NCBI GenBank assembly: GCA_002731875.1
Contig: PCCY01000021.1
Span: forward strand, 646,048-710,047
Direction: 5' to 3'
DNA: 64,000 nt
Origin: Roseobacter sp.
Lineage (GTDB): Bacteria > Pseudomonadota > Alphaproteobacteria > Rhodobacterales > Rhodobacteraceae
Every line of letters begins with the position of its first letter. The first letter of the stretch is position 1. The translations under genes were made by a program, and so were the position numbers. The notes beneath the pieces are model-generated. The model was not told where the DNA came from and made no database searches. It was given only the letters and a program-made list of their open reading frames with translations. Below are positions 35,096-43,618 of the stretch, piece by piece.

Positions 35096-36265
35096 ATGAA
35101 AACTGAAGTTGTCATTATCGGCGGGGGGCCGTCAGGCTTGTTGCTTTCGCAGCTTTTGAACCGCGGTGGCGTCGATACCGTTGTTCTTGAGCGTACGAGC
35201 CGGGAGCGAGTGCTGGCTCGGGTTCGCGCCGGCATTCTAGAGGACGGGACCGTCAATTTACTGCGTCACGCCGGTGTTGGCGCGCGCATGGATAGCGAGG
35301 GCTTGCCTCACGATGGCTGCTTTCTGACAGATAACGATGTCATGGTGCGGGTCAATTTCCATGAACTGACGGGTAAAAGGGTGATGGTGTACGGCCAGAC
35401 CGAAGTAACCCACGATCTTTATGACGCGCAGGATGCGCGAGGCACGCCTATCATCCATAATGTCGACGACGTTGTAATCAACAGGGCAGAAACCAATTCC
35501 CCGTTCGTCGAATATTCCAGAGACGGGGCGCGGCATCGGGTCGATGGCCGATATGTGGTCGGTTGCGACGGGTTTCACGGCGTTAGCCGACGGACCATCC
35601 CGCTTGAAAAGCGTACAGAGTTCGAGCGGGTCTATCCTTTCGGTTGGCTTGGTGTGTTGTCGGCCACACCTCCGGTCAGCCAGGAATTGGTTTATGCGAG
35701 TTCTGAACACGGGTTTGCGCTGGCATCTATGCGCAGTGAAAACCTGTGTCGGTATTATGTCCAGGTACCGCTTAGCGATAATGTGGCGGACTGGTCTGAT
35801 GATCGCTTTTGGAAGCAGTTAAAAATGCGTTTACCGCACTCTGTTGCAGCGGATCTTGTCACCGGACCATCGCTGGAGAAATCAATTGCACCCCTGCGGT
35901 CCTTTGTTAGCGAACCTTTGCGATGGGGTAGTCTGTTTCTGGTCGGGGACGCCGCCCATATTGTGCCGCCCACAGGTGCCAAAGGCCTGAATCTTGCGGT
36001 GTCCGACGTATACTATTTGCACGACGCCTTGATTTCTGCGCTGAAAAAACGCGATCGATCGGGTATCGACGCTTATAGCAGCCGTGCGTTGACGCGGATA
36101 TGGAAAGCGATGCGATTCAGTTGGCAAATGACCACGATGCTGCACCGATTCGACGACGAAGACAGTTTTGCCGCGCAAATGCGCAGAGCTTCCTTGGGCC
36201 ATCTATCGCAAAGCGAAACGGCCCGTCGCGATTTAGCTGAAAATTACGTAGGCCTGCCATTTTGA
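35096..36265 (+). CDS. pobA: 4-hydroxybenzoate 3-monooxygenase
   Basis: 389 residues from the ATG at 35096, near the 394 of the Pseudomonas enzyme. GGGPSG (residues 9-14) binds FAD, RVRAGILEDGTV is the PHBH hallmark, and LVGDAAHIVPPTGAKGLNLA is the second FAD motif. It hydroxylates 4-hydroxybenzoate to protocatechuate using NADPH and oxygen, feeding the beta-ketoadipate pathway. The pca genes are not in the window. Confidence 0.95.
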   Translation: MKTEVVIIGGGPSGLLLSQLLNRGGVDTVVLERTSRERVLARVRAGILEDGTVNLLRHAGVGARMDSEGLPHDGCFLTDNDVMVRVNFHELTGKRVMVYGQTEVTHDLYDAQDARGTPIIHNVDDVVINRAETNSPFVEYSRDGARHRVDGRYVVGCDGFHGVSRRTIPLEKRTEFERVYPFGWLGVLSATPPVSQELVYASSEHGFALASMRSENLCRYYVQVPLSDNVADWSDDRFWKQLKMRLPHSVAADLVTGPSLEKSIAPLRSFVSEPLRWGSLFLVGDAAHIVPPTGAKGLNLAVSDVYYLHDALISALKKRDRSGIDAYSSRALTRIWKAMRFSWQMTTMLHRFDDEDSFAAQMRRASLGHLSQSETARRDLAENYVGLPF

Positions 36266-36267
36266 AA

Positions 36268-36293
36268 CGGCCCCTGCATGATGGCAGGGGCCG
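36268..36293 (+). terminator. Hairpin between pobA and the convergent oxidoreductase gene
   Basis: A perfect 10-bp stem (CGGCCCCTGC / GCAGGGGCCG) with a 6-base loop begins 3 bases after the pobA stop. There is no T-run on the plus strand, so it may serve both directions weakly. Confidence 0.5.
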
Positions 36294-36311
36294 CATGGTT
36301 GACAAGATTCC

Positions 36312-37304
36312 TCACCCTGAGTGATGACCGCTGACCATCACCTTGCCCGTGCGTCCCGGCGTCAGTGCGGCCTTTAGCCCGGCGGTTATCTGATCAATCG
36401 AAAACACGCCGCCGTCCTCCAGCACGAGCTTGCCGGTTGCTGTAAGGGTGACCAATTCGGTGATAAGGCGTTTGCGTTCGTCAGGGTCCATCTCGCTGCT
36501 GACGCGCGAACCCCAAAAGCCCTTTACCGTGATATGTTTCATGATCAACGAACCTGAAGAAAGCGGCATAGGGGCCCCGGTTGCCGTGCCAAACACGATC
36601 AGTTCACCGTCCAGCCCCAGAAGTTCAACCAAATCCGCTGACACGTCACCACCAACGGAATCAATGGCCGAGGTCGCGCCGGCTTTGCCCATTATTTCGC
36701 GGGCTTTTTGCTGCCATCCAGCATCCGAGGTGGACAGGACGTTATCGATACCCAGATCGACCAGTTCTTGTACGGCCTCTTCGCGTCGCACGAGGTTTAC
36801 CAAATGAATGCCGCGCGACTTTGCAAGGGTCGCAATAATTTTGCCGACGGCCCCGTTTGCAGAGGTCTGGATGATCCAGTCGCCCTTCGTGGCCTTGAGA
36901 GTCTCAAGCAACGAAATCGCGCTGAAGGGCATCGCGATCAATTGCGCCCCTGCGGTGTCGGAAATCGCGTCAGGCAAAGGCAGGACCCCTTGGGCGGAAG
37001 CAGTGAAATATTCTGCCCACGTGCCGTGAACGCCAGCAACGGCAATGCGCGTCCCGATCAGTCCGGTGTCGACGCCTTCACCGACTGCGTCGATGATCCC
37101 GACAGCTTCGGTGCCGCCGATCGCACCGGGAAGGTCTGGTTTATACCCATAATTTCCCCGGATGATCCATAAATCGTGATTGTGGATAGGCGACAGTGTC
37201 ATTCTGACCAAGACGTCGCCCGCAGACGGCACCGGCTTGTCAACGTCACGTGCCCTCAATACGTCGACGGGCTCTCCGAAGGTGTCGTGAATCGCAGCTT
37301 TCAT
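36312..37304 (-). CDS. MDR-family zinc-type alcohol dehydrogenase / quinone oxidoreductase
   Basis: 330 residues from the ATG at 37304. The N-terminal GroES-like domain (MKAAIHDTFGEPVDVLRARD) and a nucleotide-binding domain (SANGAVGKIIATLAKSRGIHLVNLVRRE) are typical of the medium-chain dehydrogenase family. It follows a TetR gene by 22 bases on the same strand. This pairing often means an NADPH-dependent reductase of reactive carbonyls or quinones under TetR control; the substrate is unknown. Confidence 0.82.
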   Translation of the reverse strand: MKAAIHDTFGEPVDVLRARDVDKPVPSAGDVLVRMTLSPIHNHDLWIIRGNYGYKPDLPGAIGGTEAVGIIDAVGEGVDTGLIGTRIAVAGVHGTWAEYFTASAQGVLPLPDAISDTAGAQLIAMPFSAISLLETLKATKGDWIIQTSANGAVGKIIATLAKSRGIHLVNLVRREEAVQELVDLGIDNVLSTSDAGWQQKAREIMGKAGATSAIDSVGGDVSADLVELLGLDGELIVFGTATGAPMPLSSGSLIMKHITVKGFWGSRVSSEMDPDERKRLITELVTLTATGKLVLEDGGVFSIDQITAGLKAALTPGRTGKVMVSGHHSG

Positions 37305-37326
37305 AATAATCTCACTTTTATTGTGT

Positions 37327-37929
37327 TTAGTGTCCGGTTTCGGGGAAAAGGGATGCTTTCGTTTCGGCCAACGCGCGCCGAAGAGGCAGTTCGTCACGCG
37401 ACAGTTTCGATAAAACCGCCGCACCCAACCATTTGGCATACAGCATCTGCGCTGTGGCCTGCGCATCGGTGACCGCCACTACCGACCCGTCGCGTTCGCC
37501 CTGGATCAAAAGCTCCGCAATTCGGTCAACCAAAGTTGCAACCCCTTGGTCCAGAACGGTGCGCATTTCGTCAGACAAATCGGCGATCTCGGCCCCTAGC
37601 TTCACGACGAGGCATTGACTGGCGATTCCCTCTGACCCCGATTGTGTCAGCCAGGCAGTCCAAAAGGCCGAGAGCTTCTCGCCTGCCGTTCCGGGGCCGC
37701 TGGACAAAGTGTCAACACGGGTCAGGTAGTCGGTCACATAGTCATCCAGCAACGCTTGGCCAAACGCTTCTTTCGAGGGGAAATAATGGTAAAATGACCC
37801 CTTCGGCACGTTACTTTCCTTCAATATCAAGGCAAGTCCGACAGCACTGTAACCATGCTTGCCGATCAACAGCCGGCCTGCCGATAGAATATTCTTTCTT
37901 GTTTGATCTGATCTTTTAATTTCTTTCAT
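37327..37929 (-). CDS. TetR/AcrR family transcriptional regulator
   Basis: 200 residues. The N-terminal helix-turn-helix reads ALILKESNVPKGSFYHYFPSK, the TetR signature, followed by a helical ligand domain. It is the first gene of a two-gene unit with the MDR oxidoreductase and probably represses the unit. It resembles the NemR/YxaF-like subgroup by its N-terminal pattern, a weak hint of electrophile sensing. Confidence 0.85.
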   Translation of the reverse strand: MKEIKRSDQTRKNILSAGRLLIGKHGYSAVGLALILKESNVPKGSFYHYFPSKEAFGQALLDDYVTDYLTRVDTLSSGPGTAGEKLSAFWTAWLTQSGSEGIASQCLVVKLGAEIADLSDEMRTVLDQGVATLVDRIAELLIQGERDGSVVAVTDAQATAQMLYAKWLGAAVLSKLSRDELPLRRALAETKASLFPETGH

Positions 37930-38053
37930 TCCCTTGGCGTAGTCAAAAATAGACCGGTCGTCTAGGCATTGCAGGAAAAATGTTCACTAACGCTTGCGCG
38001 CTTGCAGCCTCTGTTGCCACAGTGAAGCAATTGCAGAATGTATGAGAGTGGTA

Positions 38054-38129
38054 TGGTGGAGCCTAGCGGGATCGAACCGCTGACCTCCTGCATGCCATGC
38101 AGGCGCTCTCCCAGCTGAGCTAAGGCCCC
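38054..38129 (-). tRNA. tRNA-Ala, anticodon GGC
   Basis: Read on the minus strand from 38129, GGGGCCT pairs with AGGCTCC and includes the G3-T70 pair that identifies tRNA-Ala. The D-arm AGCTCAGCTGGGAGAGC, an anticodon stem CCTGC/GCAGG with loop ATGGCAT (anticodon GGC), and a T-arm with GGTTCGATCCC are all present. The CCA end is encoded (38054-38056). It decodes GCC and GCU. Confidence 0.96.
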
Positions 38130-38246
38130 CTCGTGGATCAGAGATCCGGGTCGTGTACCAACCAATCAAGGCCGGTGCGCCGCTGAATAGGCGCAAGCGA
38201 AGGCGGGATCAAGAGGAAAATCCATTCCCGCCTACGCAAAGTTCAA

Positions 38247-38573
38247 TCAGTCGTCGTCGTCGGACGCAACGTCGGCGATTTCGTCCAGTGGGACAGTATC
38301 ATCTTCGTCGTCGTCGTCATCCAGAATGTCGTCGTCCAGATCCACGTCTACATCATCGTCATCTACCAATGTATCGTCGTCATCGACATCGCCCTTCTTG
38401 GACTTGGCAGTGACGGCGTCTTCGGCATCGGCGGCAATCATGCGCGATTTGGAATTGTCGATTTCGACCACTTCGCCGGAATAGGGGCTGATGATCGGGT
38501 TCTTGTTCAGGTCGTAGAACCGTTTGCCCGTTGTGGGGCACAGGCGCTTGGTTCCCCATTCTTCATTGGGCAT
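38247..38573 (-). CDS. FYDLN-acid family protein (TIGR02300-type)
   Basis: 108 residues from the ATG at 38573, with AAGGGGAC upstream. The conserved start (EEWGTKRLCPTTGKRFYDLN, then PIISPYSGEVV) gives the family its name. The second half is extremely acidic, with runs of Asp. The family is alphaproteobacterial and its function is unknown; the zinc-ribbon-like N-terminus has only one Cys here. Confidence 0.88.
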   Translation of the reverse strand: MPNEEWGTKRLCPTTGKRFYDLNKNPIISPYSGEVVEIDNSKSRMIAADAEDAVTAKSKKGDVDDDDTLVDDDDVDVDLDDDILDDDDDEDDTVPLDEIADVASDDDD

Positions 38574-38685
38574 CGAAGTCCCCTTTTTTGAAAATGTTGT
38601 TACGTATAGATGATTCAGGCCAAGTGCCATATGAGATAGGCACTGTCAAAGGCTATTGCCACTACAACATTATCCGGAAGCCTAA

Positions 38686-39375
38686 ATGCCTGATCCCTTC
38701 CTGCCCGGCGATCCCCCCATACCGCTGATTTTGCGGCGTTCAGCCCAGGCACGGCGGATTTCGTTGCGCATATCTCAGCTTGATGGACGCGTGACCCTCA
38801 CCATGCCGAAAAGGCTGAAGGAGGCAGAAGGGCTGGCGTTCGCCCGAGAAAAGGAAAGCTGGATTCGCAAGCATCTTGAGGCCCGAGGCGCCGATGTAGC
38901 GATTGGAATCGGCGCGCAGTTCCCGCTGGGGGGGAAAATGGTGCGTGTAGAGGTCGGGCAGGGCAGGCGCATACAGCTGGGCACGGAAACAGTGCGGGTA
39001 CCGGGCCGCGAAGATAGGGTCCCGGCGCGGCTGGCGGCCCATTTGAAAGAGCTCGCTCGCGATCGACTTTCGGGTGCGTGTGACGATTATGCGGCGATAC
39101 TGGGCAAGCCCTACACCAAGCTGACCTTGCGCGATACGCGGTCGCGGTGGGGATCGTGTACCGCCGACGGCGGACTGATGTTTTCGTGGCGGCTTATCCT
39201 CACCCCGCCTGAAGTGCTGGATTACGTAGCGGCGCACGAGGTCGCGCATTTGGCGCAGATGAACCATTCACCTGCATTCTGGGCCGAGGTCGAACGTATT
39301 TATGGGCCTTACAAGGATGCGCGGGCATGGCTGCGGACCCATGGCAGCGATTTGCACCGGTACCGGTTTGCTTAG
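38686..39375 (+). CDS. YgjP-type (SprT/M48-like) zinc metallopeptidase
   Basis: 229 residues. RDTRSRWGSC and the metal site HEVAHLAQMNHSPAFW (HExxH with a downstream His) are diagnostic of the YgjP/DUF45 family. Its substrates are unknown. It diverges from the FYDLN gene across about 110 bases. Confidence 0.88.
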   Translation: MPDPFLPGDPPIPLILRRSAQARRISLRISQLDGRVTLTMPKRLKEAEGLAFAREKESWIRKHLEARGADVAIGIGAQFPLGGKMVRVEVGQGRRIQLGTETVRVPGREDRVPARLAAHLKELARDRLSGACDDYAAILGKPYTKLTLRDTRSRWGSCTADGGLMFSWRLILTPPEVLDYVAAHEVAHLAQMNHSPAFWAEVERIYGPYKDARAWLRTHGSDLHRYRFA

Positions 39376-39447
39376 TTTTTCCAGAGTTGGGTGGCCAACT
39401 GGCAAGGTGGGATTGACGGCAGGCTGGCATGTGATCACAAAGACTGT

Positions 39448-40098
39448 ATGACACAGACTCCGCGCCCCCTTGATACTCATCTTCTTGCGCATGATCGCGT
39501 GTATCGCCATCTGCGCAGCCGCATCATGTATGGCGATCTGGCACCCGGTCAGTCCCTTACCCTGCGGGGCATCGGCAAGGAATTTGGCGTATCGATGACA
39601 CCAGCACGCGAAGCCGTGCGACGACTGGCGGCCGAAGGCGCGTTGACAATGTCTGCCTCCGGGCGCGTTTCCACCCCAGCTTTAAGCAACGAAAGAATCG
39701 AAGAGCTTGCGGCCCTGCGGGCCCTGATCGAGGTGGAGTTGGCCAGCCGGGCGATGCCAAGAGCGCATTATGCATTGATTGACCGGCTGCAAACCATAAA
39801 CAATGCCGTTTCCGAAGCCGTGGCCCATCGGGATGCTGTCAGTTACATCCGGTCTAATCTGGAGTTTCACCGGACTTTATATTTACGTGCCCAAGCGCCG
39901 GCCATGCTGGCGATGGCCGAAACGGTTTGGCTGCAACTGGGGCCTACGATGCGCGCGCTTTACGGGCGGCTTCGCCGGACCGAACCTCCGCATTTCCATA
40001 AGCTTATCATTGCTGCGCTAAGGGCGGGCGATGAACCCGGTTTGCGTCTGGCGGTAAGAACAGACGTCACACAGGGCCTGCGTATGCTGGCGACTTAA
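39448..40098 (+). CDS. GntR family transcriptional regulator (FadR/FCD subfamily)
   Basis: 216 residues from the ATG at 39448. The winged helix reads GQSLTLRGIGKEFGVSMTPAREAVRRLAAEGAL, and the C-terminal half is an all-helical FCD ligand domain with metal-binding-type Arg/His residues (RSNLEFHRTLYLRA). The effector is unknown; FCD regulators often sense carboxylates. It is convergent with accA. Confidence 0.85.
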   Translation: MTQTPRPLDTHLLAHDRVYRHLRSRIMYGDLAPGQSLTLRGIGKEFGVSMTPAREAVRRLAAEGALTMSASGRVSTPALSNERIEELAALRALIEVELASRAMPRAHYALIDRLQTINNAVSEAVAHRDAVSYIRSNLEFHRTLYLRAQAPAMLAMAETVWLQLGPTMRALYGRLRRTEPPHFHKLIIAALRAGDEPGLRLAVRTDVTQGLRMLAT

Positions 40099-40129
40099 CG
40101 GCGCGGCTGTCAATGGCTGTGAAACAGGC

Positions 40130-41092
40130 TCAGGCCGCCAGTCCCTTAGCGCCCAGATCCATGAACTTTTTGCGGCGATCAGCGATCAACGCCTTGCGAT
40201 CGATGCCGCTCAGGTCCTTGAGCAATGCCGCGATGGTTTCACCGACAGCGGCAATCGCGGCTTTCGGGTCACGATGCGCGCCGCCGCGTGGTTCGGGGAT
40301 GACGTGATCATTTACCCCAAGTTGCTTGAGATCCTGCGCCGTCAGGCGCAGGGCTTCGGCAGCTTCGCGCATCTTCTCTGCATCTTTCCACAGGATCGAA
40401 GCACAGCCTTCGGGCGAGATCACCGAATAGACAGAATGCTCGAGCATCGCTACACGGTTGGCCGTGGCAAAGGCTACCGCACCGCCTGACCCGCCTTCGC
40501 CGATGATGACCGACACCAAAGGCACACCGATCTGCAAGCATGTCTCCGTTGCCCGGGCAATCGCCTCTGATTGTCCACGCTCTTCAGCGCCTTTGCCGGG
40601 ATATGCGCCGGGAGTGTCGACCAGTGTGATGACCGGCAGCCCGAATTTATCGGCCAGTTCCATCAAACGTACGGCTTTGCGATAACCCTCCGGCCGGGCC
40701 ATGCCGAAATTGCGCTCAATACGCGATTTGGTGTCATTGCCCTTTTCATGACCGATCACGACCACGGGCGTGTCATTAAATCGCGCAAGCCCCCCCATCA
40801 CCGCATGATCATCGGCAAAATTCCTGTCACCGGCAAGGGGGGTGTATTCCGTAAACAGCGCTTCGATATAATCTTTGCAATGAGGCCGTTCGGCGTGGCG
40901 GGCAACCTGACATTTTCGCCATGGCGTCAAGGACTTATACAAATCATCCAGCATCTGGTGGGCTTTGTGGTCAAGAGCTTTTGCCTCTGCACTGACGTCC
41001 ATACCTTCAGACGACCGCGCCAGGGCACGCAGCTCTTCTGCCTTGCCTTCGATTTCAGCCAAAGATTTTTCGAAATCCAGATACTGTGTCAT
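40130..41092 (-). CDS. accA: Acetyl-CoA carboxylase carboxyltransferase subunit alpha
   Basis: 320 residues from the ATG at 41092, with GGAGCAGG just upstream (a GTG one codon earlier is disfavoured). The N-terminal [17 protein letters not shown] and the crotonase-type [20 protein letters not shown] and [20 protein letters not shown] regions are typical. With AccD it moves the carboxyl group from biotin to acetyl-CoA, the first committed step of fatty acid synthesis. accD is elsewhere. Confidence 0.96.
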   Translation of the reverse strand: MTQYLDFEKSLAEIEGKAEELRALARSSEGMDVSAEAKALDHKAHQMLDDLYKSLTPWRKCQVARHAERPHCKDYIEALFTEYTPLAGDRNFADDHAVMGGLARFNDTPVVVIGHEKGNDTKSRIERNFGMARPEGYRKAVRLMELADKFGLPVITLVDTPGAYPGKGAEERGQSEAIARATETCLQIGVPLVSVIIGEGGSGGAVAFATANRVAMLEHSVYSVISPEGCASILWKDAEKMREAAEALRLTAQDLKQLGVNDHVIPEPRGGAHRDPKAAIAAVGETIAALLKDLSGIDRKALIADRRKKFMDLGAKGLAA

Positions 41093-41360
41093 CACCTGCT
41101 CCGCTCTCAGTTTATCGCTATATGGCGCTGATTGGATGCTATTGCAATGTGACCGTCAGGGGTGAGGCTAAAGAACCCGAGATCGGCCCGCGAGAAGCTA
41201 AAGGTCAGTCACAAGGGCGGAACGGGGAGACTTTGACAAAGGTCCGCAGACAAACTGCCTCGAAGGTCACCGCGGCACACAGGCGGATATCCTTGGGGAC
41301 GTCGCACCGTAAACGGCGTGAACGCGCAACAAACAGATGAATTCGCCGCGCGTTGGCAGG
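41093..41360. other. 268-base gene-free stretch upstream of accA
   Basis: It lies between the accA start and the mcl1 stop. It should carry the accA promoter and the mcl1 transcript end. No clear hairpin or RNA gene was recognised. Confidence 0.4.
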
Positions 41361-42320
41361 TTACCGGGACCCGATCATCTCGGACTGGCGCACGATGACT
41401 TCGGCCTGTTTGATGCTGGCGATATCCACAAGGCGGCCCTTGTAAACGGTGGCACCTTCGCCATTGGCCTTAGCAGTTTCCATCGCGGCCAGAATTTCGC
41501 GGGCTTCGGCGACGGCTTCTTCCGAAGGGGTGAAGACCTCGTTCGCGACAGCGATTTGCTTGGGATGGATCGCCCACTTTCCCACCATGCCAAGGGTCGC
41601 CGACCGTCGTGCCTGGGCCCGGAATCCGTCGTCATCCGAAAAATCGCCGAACGGACCGTCAACCGGCAGCACACCGTGGGTCCGGCATGCGGCGACGATC
41701 GCAGCCTGCGCCCAATGCCAGGGATCTGACCAATGCTTGGCACCTTCGCGCAACATGTAATAGTTTTCCTGCGTGCCGCCGATACCTGTGGTCTGCATCC
41801 CCATAGATGCGGCGAAATCCGCGGCGCCCAAGCTCATCGCCTGTAAGCGAGGGCTGGAAGCGGCGATTTCCTCTACGTGAGCTATACCGGCAGCCGATTC
41901 GATGATCACCTCGAACGAGATCTTTTTGCTGCGACCTTTCGCGGTTTCGATAGCGGTGACCAACGCGTCCACGGCATAGACGTCAGCCGCACAGCCGACC
42001 TTGGGGATCATGATCTGGTCCAACCGTTCGCCGGCTTGTTCAAGCAGATCAACCACGTCCCGGTACCAATAGGGTGTATCCAGCCCGTTGATCCGCACGG
42101 ACAGTGTTTTGTCGCCCCAGTCCACATCGCTGATCGCCTTGATGATATTGGCGCGGGCGCTGTCCTTGTCGGAAGGGGCGACGCTGTCTTCCAGATCAAG
42201 GTTGATTACATCCGCGGCGGAACTGGCCATTTTCTCAAAGAGCGCGGGACGCGATCCTGGCCCGAAAAGTTGGCAGCGGTTGGGGCGTGCAGGGGCAGTG
42301 GGCTGAATGCGAAAGCTCAT
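41361..42320 (-). CDS. mcl1: L-malyl-CoA/beta-methylmalyl-CoA lyase
   Basis: 319 residues. The sequence is very close to the Rhodobacter enzyme as I know it, from MSFRIQPTAPARPNRCQLFG through INLDLEDSVAP, EVIIESAAGIAHVEEIAASS and SLGAADFAASMGMQ. It cleaves malyl-CoA to acetyl-CoA and glyoxylate, and beta-methylmalyl-CoA to propionyl-CoA and glyoxylate, in the ethylmalonyl-CoA pathway for acetate assimilation. It is divergent from dgcN across a 251-base control region that holds phased repeats. Confidence 0.95.
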   Translation of the reverse strand: MSFRIQPTAPARPNRCQLFGPGSRPALFEKMASSAADVINLDLEDSVAPSDKDSARANIIKAISDVDWGDKTLSVRINGLDTPYWYRDVVDLLEQAGERLDQIMIPKVGCAADVYAVDALVTAIETAKGRSKKISFEVIIESAAGIAHVEEIAASSPRLQAMSLGAADFAASMGMQTTGIGGTQENYYMLREGAKHWSDPWHWAQAAIVAACRTHGVLPVDGPFGDFSDDDGFRAQARRSATLGMVGKWAIHPKQIAVANEVFTPSEEAVAEAREILAAMETAKANGEGATVYKGRLVDIASIKQAEVIVRQSEMIGSR

Positions 42321-42571
42321 GGACGGGGTTCCTCGAGTAATAAAGTTACGGCATCTTCTGTCAGGTTGGTATTAAATTGCGTAGTGACCTGCAAGGCAGA
42401 TCTCGCAGTTGCAGCATTGCCCGGAGCAGCGGGGCGCAAGTATTGCGCATATACTGCGAAATTTTTGCAAGATATCTGCACTATCACAGCAACCGGCGAT
42501 GGATTTGCAAGCTCATTTCGGCGACAAGCTGTGAAAATTGCCCAAAGACTTTAATCCGGGAGAAAGCGACG
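42321..42571. promoter_or_regulatory. Divergent mcl1-dgcN control region
   Basis: 251 bases without a gene. TGC-centred, TTGCAA-like words are unusually frequent between 42371 and 42484. A pair TTGC...CTGCAA at about 42377 and 42390 is spaced 12 bases apart, and four more copies are spaced exactly 11 bases apart (42441..42484). Confidence 0.55.
42441..42484. repeat. Four 11-base tandem TGC-centred repeats
   Basis: The units are TATTGCGCATA, TACTGCGAAAT, TTTTGCAAGAT and ATCTGCACTAT, giving the consensus TAYTGCRMAAT. The GC dinucleotides start at 42445, 42456, 42467 and 42478, one helical turn apart. This suggests cooperative binding of a regulator on one face of the DNA. Confidence 0.55.
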
Positions 42572-43573
42572 ATGATTGAGACACCCTATCTTTTGTTCTT
42601 GGGCGATGCGCCGGATCAACTTGCAGTCAAGGTGGCGCAGGGGATCAAGGACTGGCGCCCCGACAATGCGGTCGGACAACTTCGCATGGAAGGATGCAAA
42701 GCGGATGTAGGATTGCCCGATATGACTCTCGCACAGGCGAAAGAGGCTGGTGCAAAGACGATGGTGATCGGCGTAGCCAACCGGGGCGGTACTATAAGTG
42801 CGGCATGGCGCGCCGTGCTGGTCGACGCGCTGGAGGCCGGTTTCGATCTGGCATCCGGCTTGCATAACCTGCTGCGCAACGAGCCAGAGCTGGTTGCGGC
42901 AGCGCAACGTGCCGGACGCAAGCTGCATGATGTGCGTGTCCCTTCTGTTGAATATCCTATTGCCAATGGCGTGAAACGTAGGGGAAAGCGCGTTCTGGCG
43001 GTGGGCACGGATTGTTCTGTCGGCAAGATGTACACGGCCCTTGCGCTAGACGCGGCCATGCAGGATAGAGGGATGAAAAGCAGTTTCAGGGCGACCGGGC
43101 AGACCGGCATCCTGATCACCGGCGAGGGTGTGCCCCTGGATGCCGTGGTCGCCGATTTTATGGCCGGATCGATAGAGTATCTGACCCCCGGTAATGACGA
43201 CGATCATTGGGATGTGATCGAAGGGCAAGGCAGTCTGTTTCACGTTTCATATTCGGGTGTGACCCTGGCCCTGATCCATGGTGGACAGCCCGACGCGCTG
43301 ATCCTGTGTCACGAACCGACCCGCAATACGATGCGTGGCTTGCCGGATTACACGCTGCCCACGTTGGAAGAAGTGCGCGACGTGGCGCTGACGCTGGCAA
43401 AGGTTGCCAACGCAGGCTGTCAGGTGGTCGGTATCTCGATCAATACCCAGCATCTGTCGGAGGCAGAGGCAGACGCCTATCTGGCCGAGGTCGAAACACG
43501 CTTGGGCTTGCCAGCCGTGGACCCGTTCCGCCAAGGTGCCGCGAGATTGGCGGAGGCTTTGGCAGCCCTCTGA
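42572..43573 (+). CDS. dgcN: DUF1611 family, D-glutamate N-acetyltransferase DgcN
   Basis: 333 residues from the ATG at 42572, with GGGAGAAAG upstream. A P-loop-like GTDCSVGK lies at residues 145-152, and the C-terminal part reads GQGSLFHVSYSGVTLALIHG. This matches the DUF1611/DgcN family, described in marine bacteria as acetylating D-glutamate for its breakdown. It is followed 45 bases later by dgcA, the known functional partner, so the call rests on both sequence and context. Confidence 0.85.
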   Translation: MIETPYLLFLGDAPDQLAVKVAQGIKDWRPDNAVGQLRMEGCKADVGLPDMTLAQAKEAGAKTMVIGVANRGGTISAAWRAVLVDALEAGFDLASGLHNLLRNEPELVAAAQRAGRKLHDVRVPSVEYPIANGVKRRGKRVLAVGTDCSVGKMYTALALDAAMQDRGMKSSFRATGQTGILITGEGVPLDAVVADFMAGSIEYLTPGNDDDHWDVIEGQGSLFHVSYSGVTLALIHGGQPDALILCHEPTRNTMRGLPDYTLPTLEEVRDVALTLAKVANAGCQVVGISINTQHLSEAEADAYLAEVETRLGLPAVDPFRQGAARLAEALAAL

Positions 43574-43618
43574 TCGGCCCTTCGGGGAGAGTTTAAGTGG
43601 CAAAATGAAGGAGCGGAT

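Noticed and set aside
37987-38196. Minus-strand frame across the tRNA-Ala
   Set aside because: Its translation (SSAGRAPAWHAGGQRFDPA type) is the familiar artefact of reading a tRNA gene as protein.
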